From positions 1 through 64,000 of the forward strand of contig JASBYJ010000009.1 in assembly GCA_029984035.1 (NCBI GenBank): a DNA stretch of 64,000 nucleotides, given 5' to 3'. Both the position numbers and the translations under genes were made by a program. The notes beneath the pieces are model-generated. The model saw nothing but the letters and a program-made list of their open reading frames with translations, had not been told where the DNA came from and searched no databases. Source of the stretch: Conchiformibius sp. (GTDB lineage Bacteria; Pseudomonadota; Gammaproteobacteria; Burkholderiales; Neisseriaceae). Each line of letters begins with the position of its first letter. Position 1 is the first letter of the stretch. Positions 46,589 through 56,021 of this stretch are shown piece after piece.

Positions 46589-46621
46589 AAACCCGCGTTT
46601 TGAAAGCAAACGCGGGTTTTT
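46589..46621 (+). terminator. Strong terminator without an obvious gene
   Basis: AAACCCGCGTTT (46589-46600) pairs with AAACGCGGGTTT (46608-46619) and ends in a T-run, directly followed by an uptake sequence. No protein gene on the plus strand ends before it. The stretch 46270-47252 otherwise holds no supported gene. Confidence 0.8.
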
Positions 46622-47252
46622 CAGGCAGCCTGAATGGTTGCAGAGCGAATGAATGTCCGTATTCACGCAGCGTTGGAATGGGAATCGGGTATTAATGACC
46701 CGATGGCGATTTTGCCGGTAACGATTTTTATCAGTTTGCTTATGCAGCCTGAACAAACTGCTGCCTTTCCGATTAATCGGTTTGATGCGGCAGTTGGACA
46801 TGAGCGGTGAAACATTTCTTAAATCATGTTTGGGCAAATGTTGCGGGTTTGGTGTTTCGGGTGGCGGCGGTTAAGGGGCGGAGAGATGGGGTGTAGATTG
46901 TTTCCAAGAAAATCCGCACGGCAATCGGGAGCGGCGGTCTTTTCGGATGAGTTGCGGGCGGTTTTGTTATAGGGCGGTAAAGTGCGGCAATCGTGTAATC
47001 GGTTGGCAATCTGTTGTATAGGCGGGCAACCGTATTGCCGTTAAGTGGATATACGGGAAACCGTTTCATTAAAAAGCCCTTGCGTTGTGCAGGGGTTTGT
47101 TCCGATTGGCATTATCCGTTTTCGGCGCGGCTGCCTGAAGGCTGTTGTGTGGCGGCGTATTGTTGCGGTTTTATCGTCATCGGCGTTGCAGTATGCTCTG
47201 TGCGTTCAAACCGCCGCTGCGGTGTTGCTGATTGCCTGCGCGGGATACGCCC

Positions 47253-48152
47253 TTATGCCGCGGCGCATATTCCGAGTGCAAACAGCAAATTCACATGCAT
47301 ATGCAGTTTTACCGCATCGACTAATTCCCTGCCCGCCGCAACGGTGTCCTCCGCCGCAACGATACGGCGCAGATAGCGGGATATCCGCGGCAGCAACACC
47401 AGCCACAGCAAAGAGGCCGGCTGGACGCAACCGTAAGCCAGATAACACGACAAACCCGCAATATTCAGCCCAATATGCAGTTTTTTGCTGCCTGAAAAGC
47501 CGAAATGCCCTGCCAAAGTGCGTTTGCCTGCGGCGGCATCGCTGTTTAAATCGCGCATATTGTTGGTATGCAGCACGGCGGCGGCGAGCAGTCCGCAACC
47601 GTTGGCAGGCAGCAGAACGGCGGCGTTCAGGCTACCTGTGTGCAGATAATGGCTGCCTGAAACCGCCAGCAGGCCGAAAAACAACCACACGGCGGCTTCT
47701 CCCCAGCCGTAGTAGCCGTAGCCTTTGGGAAAGCCGAGCGTATAGGACACGGCGGCAAGGACGGACAGCGCGCCCAGCAACATAAACAGCAGCCGTACGG
47801 CGTTGTCCTGTATGCCCAGTTGCAACAGCGCCCAACCGCTGCATAGGGCGAACGCGATGGCGGCATACAGGCAGCGGCGGATTTGTTGCGGTTTCAGGCT
47901 GCCTGAAGCGGATACGCGCGCGGGTGCGGTGGCATCGCGGTACCGGTCGGCGCCCAGCAGGGTGTCGCCGTAGTCGTTAGCGATATTGGACACGATTTGC
48001 AGGGCGAGTGCTGTGGCGAGCGAAAGCGGCAATACCGTCGATTTCAGGCTGCCTGAAGCGTATGCGGCGGCGGTGCCCGCGAGTATGGCGCATACCGAGA
48101 GCGGCAGGGTGTGCGGGCGCAGCAGTTGCAGATAGGGGTTGCCGGACAGCAC
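47253..48152 (-). CDS. menA: 1,4-dihydroxy-2-naphthoate polyprenyltransferase (UbiA family)
   Basis: A 299-residue multi-span membrane prenyltransferase. The first Asp-rich motif is NIANDYGDTLLGADR and the second NNMRDLNSDAAAGKRTLAGH, both as in MenA. It attaches a polyprenyl tail to dihydroxynaphthoate in menaquinone synthesis. The start is a GTG at 48152, one base after the polA stop, with GGAGGGGG upstream, so it is translated from the polA transcript. No other men genes are in the window. Confidence 0.88.
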   Translation of the reverse strand: MLSGNPYLQLLRPHTLPLSVCAILAGTAAAYASGSLKSTVLPLSLATALALQIVSNIANDYGDTLLGADRYRDATAPARVSASGSLKPQQIRRCLYAAIAFALCSGWALLQLGIQDNAVRLLFMLLGALSVLAAVSYTLGFPKGYGYYGWGEAAVWLFFGLLAVSGSHYLHTGSLNAAVLLPANGCGLLAAAVLHTNNMRDLNSDAAAGKRTLAGHFGFSGSKKLHIGLNIAGLSCYLAYGCVQPASLLWLVLLPRISRYLRRIVAAEDTVAAGRELVDAVKLHMHVNLLFALGICAAA

Positions 48153-48153
48153 C

Positions 48154-50925
48154 TTAATGCGCCCCCTCCCAGTCGCGGCCGATGCCTACTTCCGCCAAAA
48201 GCGGCACGTTCAACACGTCTTCCCCCACTTGCGCCATGATTTCGGGCAGTCGGGCGCGGACGGTCTCGGTTTCGTGCTCGGGCACTTCCAATACCAATTC
48301 GTCATGCACCTGCATAATCAAACGGCTTTTCAGGCTGCCTGAAAGCAAATCATCGCGCACGGCAATCATCGCGCGTTTGATTAAATCGGAAGCGGTGCCC
48401 TGCATCGGCGCATTGATGGCGGCGCGTTCGGCGGCAGCGCGGATATTGCCGTTGCCGGAGCGGATGTCGGGCAGATACAGGCGGCGGCCGAACAGAGTTT
48501 CCACATAGCCTTGCGCGGCGGCCAGCTCTTTGGTGCGCTGCATATAGTCCGCCACACCGGGATAGCGGGCGAAATAACGCTGGATAAACATTTTCGCCGA
48601 TACCGCATCGATGCCCAACGATTTGGCCAAACCGTATTCGCCCATGCCGTAAATCAAACCGAAATTGATGGTTTTGGCATAGCGGCGCTGTTCGGAGCTG
48701 ACGGCTTCAGGCGGAATGCCGAACACTTCGGCGGCGGTGCGGCGGTGTACGTCTTCGCCGTTGCGGAAGGCTTCGCTCAAAGTTTTGTCGCCGCTCAAAT
48801 GCGCCATAATCCGCAGCTCGATTTGCGAATAGTCGGCGGAAACCATACGGCTGCCTGAAGGCGCGGTGAATGCGCAACGGATTTTTCTGCCTTCGGCGGT
48901 GCGGATGGGAATGTTTTGCAGATTGGGATTGCTGCTGGCCAAACGTCCCGTAATGGCTACGGCTTGGGCATAGGTGGTGTGTACGCGCCCTGTGGCGGGA
49001 TTCACCATTTCAGGCAGCTTGTCGGTATAAGTGGATTTGAGTTTGGACAGGCTGCGGTTTTGCAGAATAATTTTCGGCAGCGGATAATCGGCGGCGAGTT
49101 GCTCCAAAACCGCTTCATTGGTCGATACGCCGCCCGAAGCCGTTTTTTTCAAACCTTTGGTCGGAATCCCCATCTTGCCGAACAGGATTTCCTGCAGCTG
49201 TTTGGGAGAGTTGAGATTAAACGGCTGCCCTGCCAAATCATAGGCTTGCTGTTCCAAATCAATCAGCTGCCTGCCCAGCTCCAAGCTTTGCCGCGACAGT
49301 TCGGCGGTATCGATGTGTACGCCGCAACGCTCCATTTCAAACAGCACTTGTGCAACGGGCAGCTCCATCTGTTCGTACATATCGCGCTGGCGTCCGTCCA
49401 TTTGTGCTTTCAGATGGGTTTCAATCCGCAGGGCGAAATCGGCATCTTGGCAGGCATATTCGGCTGCCTGAACCAGTGGCACATCGGCAAACGAAATCTG
49501 TTTCGCTCCTTTGCCGCACAGTGCTTCGTATTGAATGGTGGACAAACCCAGCCAGCGTTCCGCCAATTCGTCCAAGCCGTGCCCTTTGTGGCTTTCCACG
49601 ATATAGGAAGCCAGCATGGCATCGCCCGCAATGCCTTGCAGACGGATGTTGTGGTTGGCGAAAACGTGTTGGTCGTATTTCAGGTTTTGCCCGATTTTTT
49701 TCAGGTTCGGGTTTTCCAAATGGCTTTTCAGGCAGCCTGAAACGGTTTCCCAATCCAACTGCTCCGCAAATGTGTGCCCAACGGGAATGTACGCGGCATC
49801 GCCTGCGGCAAACGCGATGCTGATGCCGACCAAGCGTGCCGACATCGCGTCCAGAGAAGTGGTTTCGGTATCCAGTCCGACGGTTTCGGCTTCAGACAGC
49901 CTGCGGCATAAAGCATCCAATTGTTCTCGGGTGGTAACGGTTTGGTAGCGGAGGCTTTCGGGTTGTTGCGCCAATACGGGCTGTATTTCTTCAGCAGCCG
50001 AAGCGGCGCGTTCGCCGATATCGGCCGCCGGAAAAAGTTCGGCCGTTGCGCCGCTGTTCATCTGGTTTTCCGCTTCTTTGAGCCAAGTTTTAAAACCCAA
50101 TTCGCGAAAATGTACCGCCAATTGCGGCCAATCGGGCGTATTCCGCCGCAGGCTGCCGATGCCTTCGGGCAGCTCGTGATACAAATCCACGTCGGTTTTA
50201 ATCGTTACCAATTCGTAAGACAGCGGCAGTTGCGGCAGCGCGGCGCGGAGATTCTCGCCGATTTTCCCTTTAAACTCGCCGGCTCTTTCCATGATGTTGG
50301 CTAAGGAACCGTATTCGGCCAGCCATTTGGCAGCGGTTTTTTCGCCGCATTTTTCCACGCCGGGCACGTTGTCCACTTTGTCGCCCATCAGTGCGAGAAA
50401 ATCTCGGATTTGTTCGGGGCGTACGCCGAATTTTGCCGCCACGCCTTCGCTGTCGAGCGTTTCGTTTTTCATGGTGTTCACCAGTGTGATTTGGCTGTTG
50501 ACCAGCTGCGCCATATCCTTGTCGCCTGTGGAAATCACCACGTTCATGCCTTGTTCTGCCGCCTGAACCGCCAAAGTGCCGATAACGTCGTCGGCCTCCA
50601 CGTTGTCCACTTTCAATACTTTCCAGCCCATCAGTCCGACCAATTCGGGCAGCATGTCCGCCTGCGGGCGCAAATCGTCCGGCATCGGCGGGCGCGTGGC
50701 TTTGTAGTTGGGATAGAGTGTGTGGCGGAAGTTTTTGCCTTTGGCGTCAAACACGCAGGCGCAGTAATCGTGCGGCTGTTCGGCCCGCAGCCGCCGCAAC
50801 ATATTCAATACGCCGTACACCGCATTGGTGGGCGTGCCGTCGGGTGCCGACAGGTGGGTCATCGCGTAAAACGCGCGGTAGAGATAGGACGAACCGTCCA
50901 CCAACAGCAAAGTTTGCTTACTCAT
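48154..50925 (-). CDS. polA: DNA polymerase I
   Basis: A 923-residue PolA acting in repair and Okazaki fragment maturation. Domains in order are the 5' nuclease (about 1-290, with ASP-rich VDNVEADDVIGTLA), a 3'-5' exonuclease whose first motif VGLDTETTSLD keeps Asp and Glu, and the polymerase with DYSQIELRIMAHLSG, KTINFGLIYGMGEYGLAKSL and MQVHDELVLEVPE. It runs into menA with a one-base gap and is divergent from ispB. Confidence 0.98.
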   Translation of the reverse strand: MSKQTLLLVDGSSYLYRAFYAMTHLSAPDGTPTNAVYGVLNMLRRLRAEQPHDYCACVFDAKGKNFRHTLYPNYKATRPPMPDDLRPQADMLPELVGLMGWKVLKVDNVEADDVIGTLAVQAAEQGMNVVISTGDKDMAQLVNSQITLVNTMKNETLDSEGVAAKFGVRPEQIRDFLALMGDKVDNVPGVEKCGEKTAAKWLAEYGSLANIMERAGEFKGKIGENLRAALPQLPLSYELVTIKTDVDLYHELPEGIGSLRRNTPDWPQLAVHFRELGFKTWLKEAENQMNSGATAELFPAADIGERAASAAEEIQPVLAQQPESLRYQTVTTREQLDALCRRLSEAETVGLDTETTSLDAMSARLVGISIAFAAGDAAYIPVGHTFAEQLDWETVSGCLKSHLENPNLKKIGQNLKYDQHVFANHNIRLQGIAGDAMLASYIVESHKGHGLDELAERWLGLSTIQYEALCGKGAKQISFADVPLVQAAEYACQDADFALRIETHLKAQMDGRQRDMYEQMELPVAQVLFEMERCGVHIDTAELSRQSLELGRQLIDLEQQAYDLAGQPFNLNSPKQLQEILFGKMGIPTKGLKKTASGGVSTNEAVLEQLAADYPLPKIILQNRSLSKLKSTYTDKLPEMVNPATGRVHTTYAQAVAITGRLASSNPNLQNIPIRTAEGRKIRCAFTAPSGSRMVSADYSQIELRIMAHLSGDKTLSEAFRNGEDVHRRTAAEVFGIPPEAVSSEQRRYAKTINFGLIYGMGEYGLAKSLGIDAVSAKMFIQRYFARYPGVADYMQRTKELAAAQGYVETLFGRRLYLPDIRSGNGNIRAAAERAAINAPMQGTASDLIKRAMIAVRDDLLSGSLKSRLIMQVHDELVLEVPEHETETVRARLPEIMAQVGEDVLNVPLLAEVGIGRDWEGAH

Positions 50926-51054
50926 TCTTCAGGCTGCCTGAAACAGTGGAAAACGGGGCGATTATACGCAAAAAAACCGCCCCTGCTCGGCGGATGCGGA
51001 TTAAGGTTCAAACTGTTATAATTTCACTCTCGACTTTCCGCTCCCGTTTTTGCC

Positions 51055-52029
51055 ATGCTGCGTCAAATTCCCTATTTCCAAACCCATTTGGCTGACGATT
51101 TGTCCCGTGTCGATGCCGTTATCCGCCGTGCCGTAGAGTCTGATGTCGCCCTGATTTCTCAAATCGGCAGTTATATCGTCAGCGCGGGCGGCAAGCGTTT
51201 GCGCCCCATTATCACGATTTTGGCCGGCAAAACTTTGGGCTGCGACCGCGACCAACTCTATTCCCTTGCCGCCATGGTGGAATTTATCCACACATCTACG
51301 CTGTTGCATGACGATGTAGTCGATGAAAGCGAGTTGCGGCGCGGCAAAAAAACCGCCAACAATCTTTTCGGCAACGCCGCCGCCGTATTGGTGGGCGATT
51401 TTCTCTATACGCGGGCGTTTCAGCTGATGGTCGGTTCGGGCAGCCTGAAAATTCTGGAGGTTATGGCCGACGCCACCAACATCATCGCCGAAGGCGAAGT
51501 AATGCAGCTGATGAACATCGGCAATACCGACATCAGCGAAAGCGAATATCTGCAAGTTATCCAATACAAAACCGCCAAACTGTTTGAAGCGGCGGCGCAA
51601 GTCGGTGCAATATTGGCAGGTGCGACGCCCGAGCAGGAACAGGCCTTGAAAGATTACGGCATGTATGTCGGCACGGCGTTCCAAATTATTGACGATGTGT
51701 TGGATTATTCGGGCAGCCCCGAACAAATCGGCAAAAACGTCGGCGACGATTTGGCCGAAGGCAAGCCTACGCTGCCGCTGATTTACCTGATGCGCCGAGG
51801 TTCGCCGCAAGCCGCCGCCGATGTGGAAGCCGCACTGAAACACGCCGACCGCAGTTATTTCGAAACCATCCACCGCCATGTTACGGAATCCGATGCGCTT
51901 CAATATTGCGCCGCCCAAGCGCAGGCCGCCATCGACAATGCCGTTGCCTGTTTGGACAGGCTGCCTGAAAACGAAGCAGGCCGCGCCTTGCGCGATTTGG
52001 CGGTATTGTCCGCCGCACGTATGTCCTGA
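51055..52029 (+). CDS. ispB: Octaprenyl diphosphate synthase
   Basis: A 324-residue trans-polyprenyl synthase that makes the quinone side chain. The two Asp-rich motifs are STLLHDDVVDESELRRG and FQIIDDVLDYSGS. GGKRLRPIITI binds substrate. An uptake sequence inside the gene gives GSGSLKIL. It supplies the polyprenyl donor for MenA-type and UbiA-type transferases. A terminator follows. Confidence 0.95.
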   Translation: MLRQIPYFQTHLADDLSRVDAVIRRAVESDVALISQIGSYIVSAGGKRLRPIITILAGKTLGCDRDQLYSLAAMVEFIHTSTLLHDDVVDESELRRGKKTANNLFGNAAAVLVGDFLYTRAFQLMVGSGSLKILEVMADATNIIAEGEVMQLMNIGNTDISESEYLQVIQYKTAKLFEAAAQVGAILAGATPEQEQALKDYGMYVGTAFQIIDDVLDYSGSPEQIGKNVGDDLAEGKPTLPLIYLMRRGSPQAAADVEAALKHADRSYFETIHRHVTESDALQYCAAQAQAAIDNAVACLDRLPENEAGRALRDLAVLSAARMS

Positions 52030-52075
52030 GCCTTTCAGGCAGCCTGAATATCGGGCAGCCTGAATGCACGATATG

Positions 52076-52121
52076 AAAACAACCCGTTTTGCGCCAGTTT
52101 CCGCAAGACGGGTTGTTTTTT
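52076..52121 (+). terminator. Terminator of ispB
   Basis: AAAACAACCCGT (52076-52087) pairs with ACGGGTTGTTTT (52108-52119) and ends in a T-run. Two uptake sequences lie between it and the ispB stop. Confidence 0.85.
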
Positions 52122-52223
52122 GCCGGTTGGCCGGAAGATGATTTCGGCGGAGTTAAAACGGCCGTCCGCTGCGGAGATTTTCGGCAGAACGGCCGGCTAT
52201 TGTCTCTGTTAGGTTTCTGTTGT

Positions 52224-53063
52224 CTAAATCGCGCGGCATCCAAGCGTTACCCTATCCAAGCCTGCCAAATCGGTCAGCGTTTCCACTTTGCCGAAACCTG
52301 CCTGCCGCATCAGCCTGCGCACTGCCGGGCCTTGCTCGTAACCGTGTTCCAACAGCAGCCAGCCGCCGTGTTTCAACAAGTCGGGCGCTTGGGCGGTGAG
52401 CGTGCGGATGTGCTGCAAACCGTCACTGAAGTCGGTTAATGCCTGCGGCGGCTCGAAGCGTAAATCCCCTTGTTGCAGATGTTTGTCGCCGGAGGCGATA
52501 TAGGGCGGATTGGAAACCAATACGTCAAAACGGTTTTCAGGCAGCCTGAAATCTTTGCGGCCGCCAAATACGGCATCAAACCAAGAGCCTTCCCCCCAAA
52601 TAATCTCAGCCCCCAAATTGGCCGCATTATGTCGGGCAACCGCCAATGCCGCCGCGGAGATGTCCGAAGCATACACTTCGGCATCGGGGCGTTCCAATTT
52701 GGCGGAAACCGCCACAATGCCGCTGCCGGTTCCCAAATCCCACAAACGTCCGTTTTCAGGCAGCCTGAACAATGCGGCTTCCAAAAGATGTTCGGTTTCG
52801 GGGCGCGGAATCAATACGTCGGGGCTGACGGAAAACGCTCTGCCGTAAAAATCGCGTTGCCCGAGAAGGTAGGCTATCGGTTCGCCTTCCGAACGGCGGC
52901 GGCACAATTCCTGCAAGGCGGTGATTTCGGCTTCGCGGAGCAGGCGGTCGTCATGGGCAATCAGGGCGCTGTGCGACAAACCGCTGACGTGCTGCAGCAA
53001 CAGCCTTCCTTCCAAACGCGGCAGCGGACAACCGGCCAACCATTGTGCGATGGTGATACTCAT
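52224..53063 (-). CDS. prmC: Peptide chain release factor N5-glutamine methyltransferase
   Basis: A 279-residue enzyme that methylates the Gln of the GGQ motif in release factors. The N-terminal helical domain has YLLGQRDFYGRAFSVSPDVL and IPRPETEHLLE, the SAM site is WDLGTGSGIVAVS, and the catalytic motif is VSNPPYIASG. The frame extends to 53129, but the ATG at 53063 (MSITIAQWLAG) fits the family. It is divergent from gpsA. Confidence 0.95.
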   Translation of the reverse strand: MSITIAQWLAGCPLPRLEGRLLLQHVSGLSHSALIAHDDRLLREAEITALQELCRRRSEGEPIAYLLGQRDFYGRAFSVSPDVLIPRPETEHLLEAALFRLPENGRLWDLGTGSGIVAVSAKLERPDAEVYASDISAAALAVARHNAANLGAEIIWGEGSWFDAVFGGRKDFRLPENRFDVLVSNPPYIASGDKHLQQGDLRFEPPQALTDFSDGLQHIRTLTAQAPDLLKHGGWLLLEHGYEQGPAVRRLMRQAGFGKVETLTDLAGLDRVTLGCRAI

Positions 53064-53207
53064 TCGGTGCAATATCCAAGCAAAAACAGTCGTCATCATA
53101 AAAACAAAAACCGTCTGTATGCAAGGCACTTGGCTAGCAACATAGGCAGTTTGTGATAAAATCCAGCGTTATTACCGGTCTGCACGAGCAGCTATAAAGA
53201 GGACGAC

Positions 53208-54197
53208 ATGAACATTACCATACTCGGTACAGGCGCATGGGGGACTGCATTGGGCATCCATTTCGCCCTGCACGGACACCAAGTCAATATGTGGTCGCAT
53301 AACGCCGCCCATGCCGAAACCATACGGGAAGCCCGCGAAAACGAACGCTATCTGCCCGGTTTCAGGCTGCCTGAAAAGTTGAATGCGTTTAGCGACTTGG
53401 GCGAAGCTTTGCAAGGTTGCGGGTTGGTATTGGCGGTAACGCCCGTTGCCGGATTGCGTGCCAGTATCGAGCTGCTCAAGCAGCATAACGCGGGACATCT
53501 TCCCGTTCTCACGGCCTGCAAAGGTTTTGAATTGGATACGGGACTGCTGACTTTCCAAGTGGTCAAAGAAGTGCTGCCTGAAAACCAGACCATAGGCGTG
53601 CTTTCGGGTCCGAGTTTTGCGCAGGAATTGGCGCAACAGCTGCCGTGCGCCCTGTGCCTGGCTTCGGAAAACGCCGAATGGGCAGCCGGATTGGCGCGTG
53701 AGCTTAATACCGGCATCATGCGCGTGTATGCCAACGAAGACGTTGTCGGCGTATCGGTCGGCGGTGCCGTGAAAAACGTGATGGCGATTGCCACGGGTTT
53801 GTCGGACGGCTTGGGATACGGCTTGAATGCCCGTGCGGCCTTAGTTACGCGCGGATTGGCGGAAATCACCCGTTTGGCGGTTGCCATGGGTGCTCAGCAA
53901 AAAACCATGATGGGTTTGGCAGGTATGGGCGATTTGATTCTGACCTGCACGGGTGCTTTGTCGCGCAACCGCAAAGTCGGACTCGGTTTGGCGGAAGGCA
54001 AAACCCTGCATCAAGTTCTGAAGGAAATCGGACACGTTGCCGAAGGCATTCCCACTATAGAAGAAGTACACAATGCCGCCGCACGCCATCAAATCGATAT
54101 GCCTATAACCGATATGCTGTTCCAGCTCGTGCGCAACGAATTGGCGGCAAGCGATGTGATGGAACGCCTGATGCAGCGCGAACCCAAAAGCGAATAA
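53208..54197 (+). CDS. gpsA: Glycerol-3-phosphate dehydrogenase [NAD(P)+]
   Basis: A 329-residue GpsA that reduces dihydroxyacetone phosphate to glycerol-3-phosphate for phospholipids. The nucleotide site is ITILGTGAWGTALGIHFALH. The catalytic Lys region is VSVGGAVKNVMAIATGLSDG, with GLAGMGDLILTCTG further on. AAGAGGA precedes the ATG. The next gene starts 41 bases downstream after an uptake sequence. Confidence 0.97.
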   Translation: MNITILGTGAWGTALGIHFALHGHQVNMWSHNAAHAETIREARENERYLPGFRLPEKLNAFSDLGEALQGCGLVLAVTPVAGLRASIELLKQHNAGHLPVLTACKGFELDTGLLTFQVVKEVLPENQTIGVLSGPSFAQELAQQLPCALCLASENAEWAAGLARELNTGIMRVYANEDVVGVSVGGAVKNVMAIATGLSDGLGYGLNARAALVTRGLAEITRLAVAMGAQQKTMMGLAGMGDLILTCTGALSRNRKVGLGLAEGKTLHQVLKEIGHVAEGIPTIEEVHNAAARHQIDMPITDMLFQLVRNELAASDVMERLMQREPKSE

Positions 54198-54238
54198 GCC
54201 AAGCTGCCTGAAACCTTTCATACCCAGCCGAGAAAACC

Positions 54239-55171
54239 ATGAATACCGGACAAGCATTAGACCAATTGGAAGACCGCATAAGGCATCTGATTGCCGGACT
54301 TCACCGCCTTCAACACGACAAACAGCAATTGAGCAAACAGTTGTTTGATACCCGTAATGCTTTCAAACAGCAACAGCAACTTTTGGAAGGGGAGCGCGAG
54401 CAATACAGGCAGGCACTCAAAAAAGCAGAAAAACAACACAATCCCGAAGCAGGCCGCCTTCAAGAGCAGCAAATCCAATTGCTGGAAAAAGAAAGGCAAA
54501 ATTTGCGGGATCAAATCGTTTTGCTGCAAAACAACACCCAAAACAAAGAAAGCGGCTGGCAGGTCAAGCTGAACGAAGCGCAAACCCAGTGGGAACAGCA
54601 GAAAAAACAATACATTCAAGAAAACAATCATCTGCAAGAAAAGCTCAGCCTGCTTGAGCAGCAGATGAAGAGCGACAAAGAAACATTCGAGCAGCAGGAA
54701 CAATCCTTTGCCCTATATCGCAGCCAACAATCTGAAACAGAGCAGAAGTTTCAGGCAGCCTATCAGCTTGCGCAAACCAAACTTACCGAAACAGAAGAAC
54801 AATTAAACGCAATCACCGGCAGCCTGAAAGACCTTCAAGAGCAAAATGTCCGCCTTACCCAAGAATTGGAACAGGCAAACGCCGATAATGCATCCCGTCA
54901 GGCCCGATTCGATGCCCAATTGACTGAACTTCAAGAGCAATTGCATCTCCAATCCGAACAATTGGCGCAGGAACACAACCGTGAACTTGCCCGCATGCAG
55001 CAGGCCCAGAGCATTGCAATGGAGCAACTTGAACAGGAGCGGAATGTTCTGTTGGAGCAAGTTCAAGTATTGGGCGATAAAAACAACCATTACCGCAACC
55101 TGTTGCAAAGCAGCGCCGACAGTATCAGAGAATTACTGGGCAGGCTGCCCGTTGAAGACGATACGGAATAA
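54239..55171 (+). CDS. Long coiled-coil protein upstream of zapA
   Basis: A 310-residue protein that is almost entirely coiled coil and very rich in Gln, Glu and Lys. The start LDQLEDRIRHLIAGLHRLQH resembles the short ZapB-like proteins that precede zapA in many beta-proteobacteria, but here the coil extends some four times longer. It has no signal peptide or membrane span. It is 11 bases before zapA, so a cell-division role as a FtsZ-ring linker is plausible but inferred. Confidence 0.8.
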   Translation: MNTGQALDQLEDRIRHLIAGLHRLQHDKQQLSKQLFDTRNAFKQQQQLLEGEREQYRQALKKAEKQHNPEAGRLQEQQIQLLEKERQNLRDQIVLLQNNTQNKESGWQVKLNEAQTQWEQQKKQYIQENNHLQEKLSLLEQQMKSDKETFEQQEQSFALYRSQQSETEQKFQAAYQLAQTKLTETEEQLNAITGSLKDLQEQNVRLTQELEQANADNASRQARFDAQLTELQEQLHLQSEQLAQEHNRELARMQQAQSIAMEQLEQERNVLLEQVQVLGDKNNHYRNLLQSSADSIRELLGRLPVEDDTE

Positions 55172-55182
55172 AGGATGGTTTC

Positions 55183-55482
55183 ATGAATACCGAACAAATC
55201 AGTGTAGAAATTCTGAACCGCCGTTTTACCATCGGCACCCCCGAAAGCGAGCGGCAAACTTTGTTAAAAGCCGTTGATTTGCTGAATCAGAAAATTCGTG
55301 CCATACAGAGTGCGGGCCGTAATATGGAAACGGAAAAAGTGATTATCATGGCAGCGCTCAATCTCACCCATGACCTATTGAGAAATAATCAGGACAATAA
55401 AAAACCGTTGTCAAACGAGGCCGACAGCCGTAGAATAATGAGCATAATTGAGTTGTGCGAAAACGCATTGAAAACCAATTAA
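55183..55482 (+). CDS. zapA: Cell division protein ZapA
   Basis: A 99-residue ZapA, which cross-links FtsZ filaments. It begins with the typical strand pair VEILNRRFTIGTPESERQTL, then LLNQKIRAIQSAG and the helical EKVIIMAALNLTHDLL. AAGGATGG stands before the ATG. It follows the coiled-coil gene and precedes 6S RNA, the order also found in E. coli. Confidence 0.92.
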   Translation: MNTEQISVEILNRRFTIGTPESERQTLLKAVDLLNQKIRAIQSAGRNMETEKVIIMAALNLTHDLLRNNQDNKKPLSNEADSRRIMSIIELCENALKTN

Positions 55483-55491
55483 ATACAGTCT

Positions 55492-55676
55492 AAATATCCC
55501 TGCAGTGTCCGCGAAGGCATATATTTCCTTGAACCAATAAAGTTTGCTTCGGCTGTCGGGAGCGTGGCGGGAGCGAGCACTCCCTATCGAGGAATGCACC
55601 CGAAGCCACCCGAGACGGCCACCTTGTTTACAAGGTTCAAGCGGACTCAGCCCAAACGGCATTTGCGGGGATTCCA
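55492..55676 (+). ncRNA. ssrS: 6S RNA
   Basis: About 185 bases directly after zapA. The closing stem is AATATCCCTGCA with TGCGGGGATTCC, and an inner stem pairs CCTTGAACC with GGTTCAAG. The middle is the large open bubble that mimics an open promoter. 6S RNA binds sigma-70 polymerase in stationary phase. Position after zapA supports the call. The ends are approximate. Confidence 0.87.
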
Positions 55677-55679
55677 TCT

Positions 55680-55706
55680 AACCACCCGGTTATATCGGGT
55701 GGTTTC
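55680..55706 (+). terminator. Terminator of 6S RNA
   Basis: AACCACCCG pairs with CGGGTGGTT around GTTATAT, followed by TCGTTTT. It lies just beyond the 6S RNA end. Confidence 0.85.
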
Positions 55707-56021
55707 GTTTTCAGTCGCCTAACGCAAATACGCATTTTAGTATTTTAAGTTCTATAAGGCATTAATAATCAATTAGATGGTAGATGGAAGGTTATTAACG
55801 TTTCTTTGGCAGCAAAGATAATTTCTTCCCTTTGTTTATATTCTCATGGCGGCAGGCAGCCTGAAAAAATGTAACCACCTTAGTGCATGGCTGGATTCAA
55901 TACCGGAGTAATTATTATAAAAACATGCTGCAAATTGGGATATGTGCGAAATTGACACGATAAAAAAAAGAAAATAAAATAGATGGTTTCCTATTATCTA
56001 GATTTTTTATTGGATTATCTT

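Noticed and set aside
47045..47785. 246-codon plus-strand frame
   Set aside because: It is mostly antisense to menA and Arg/Cys-rich without domain pattern.
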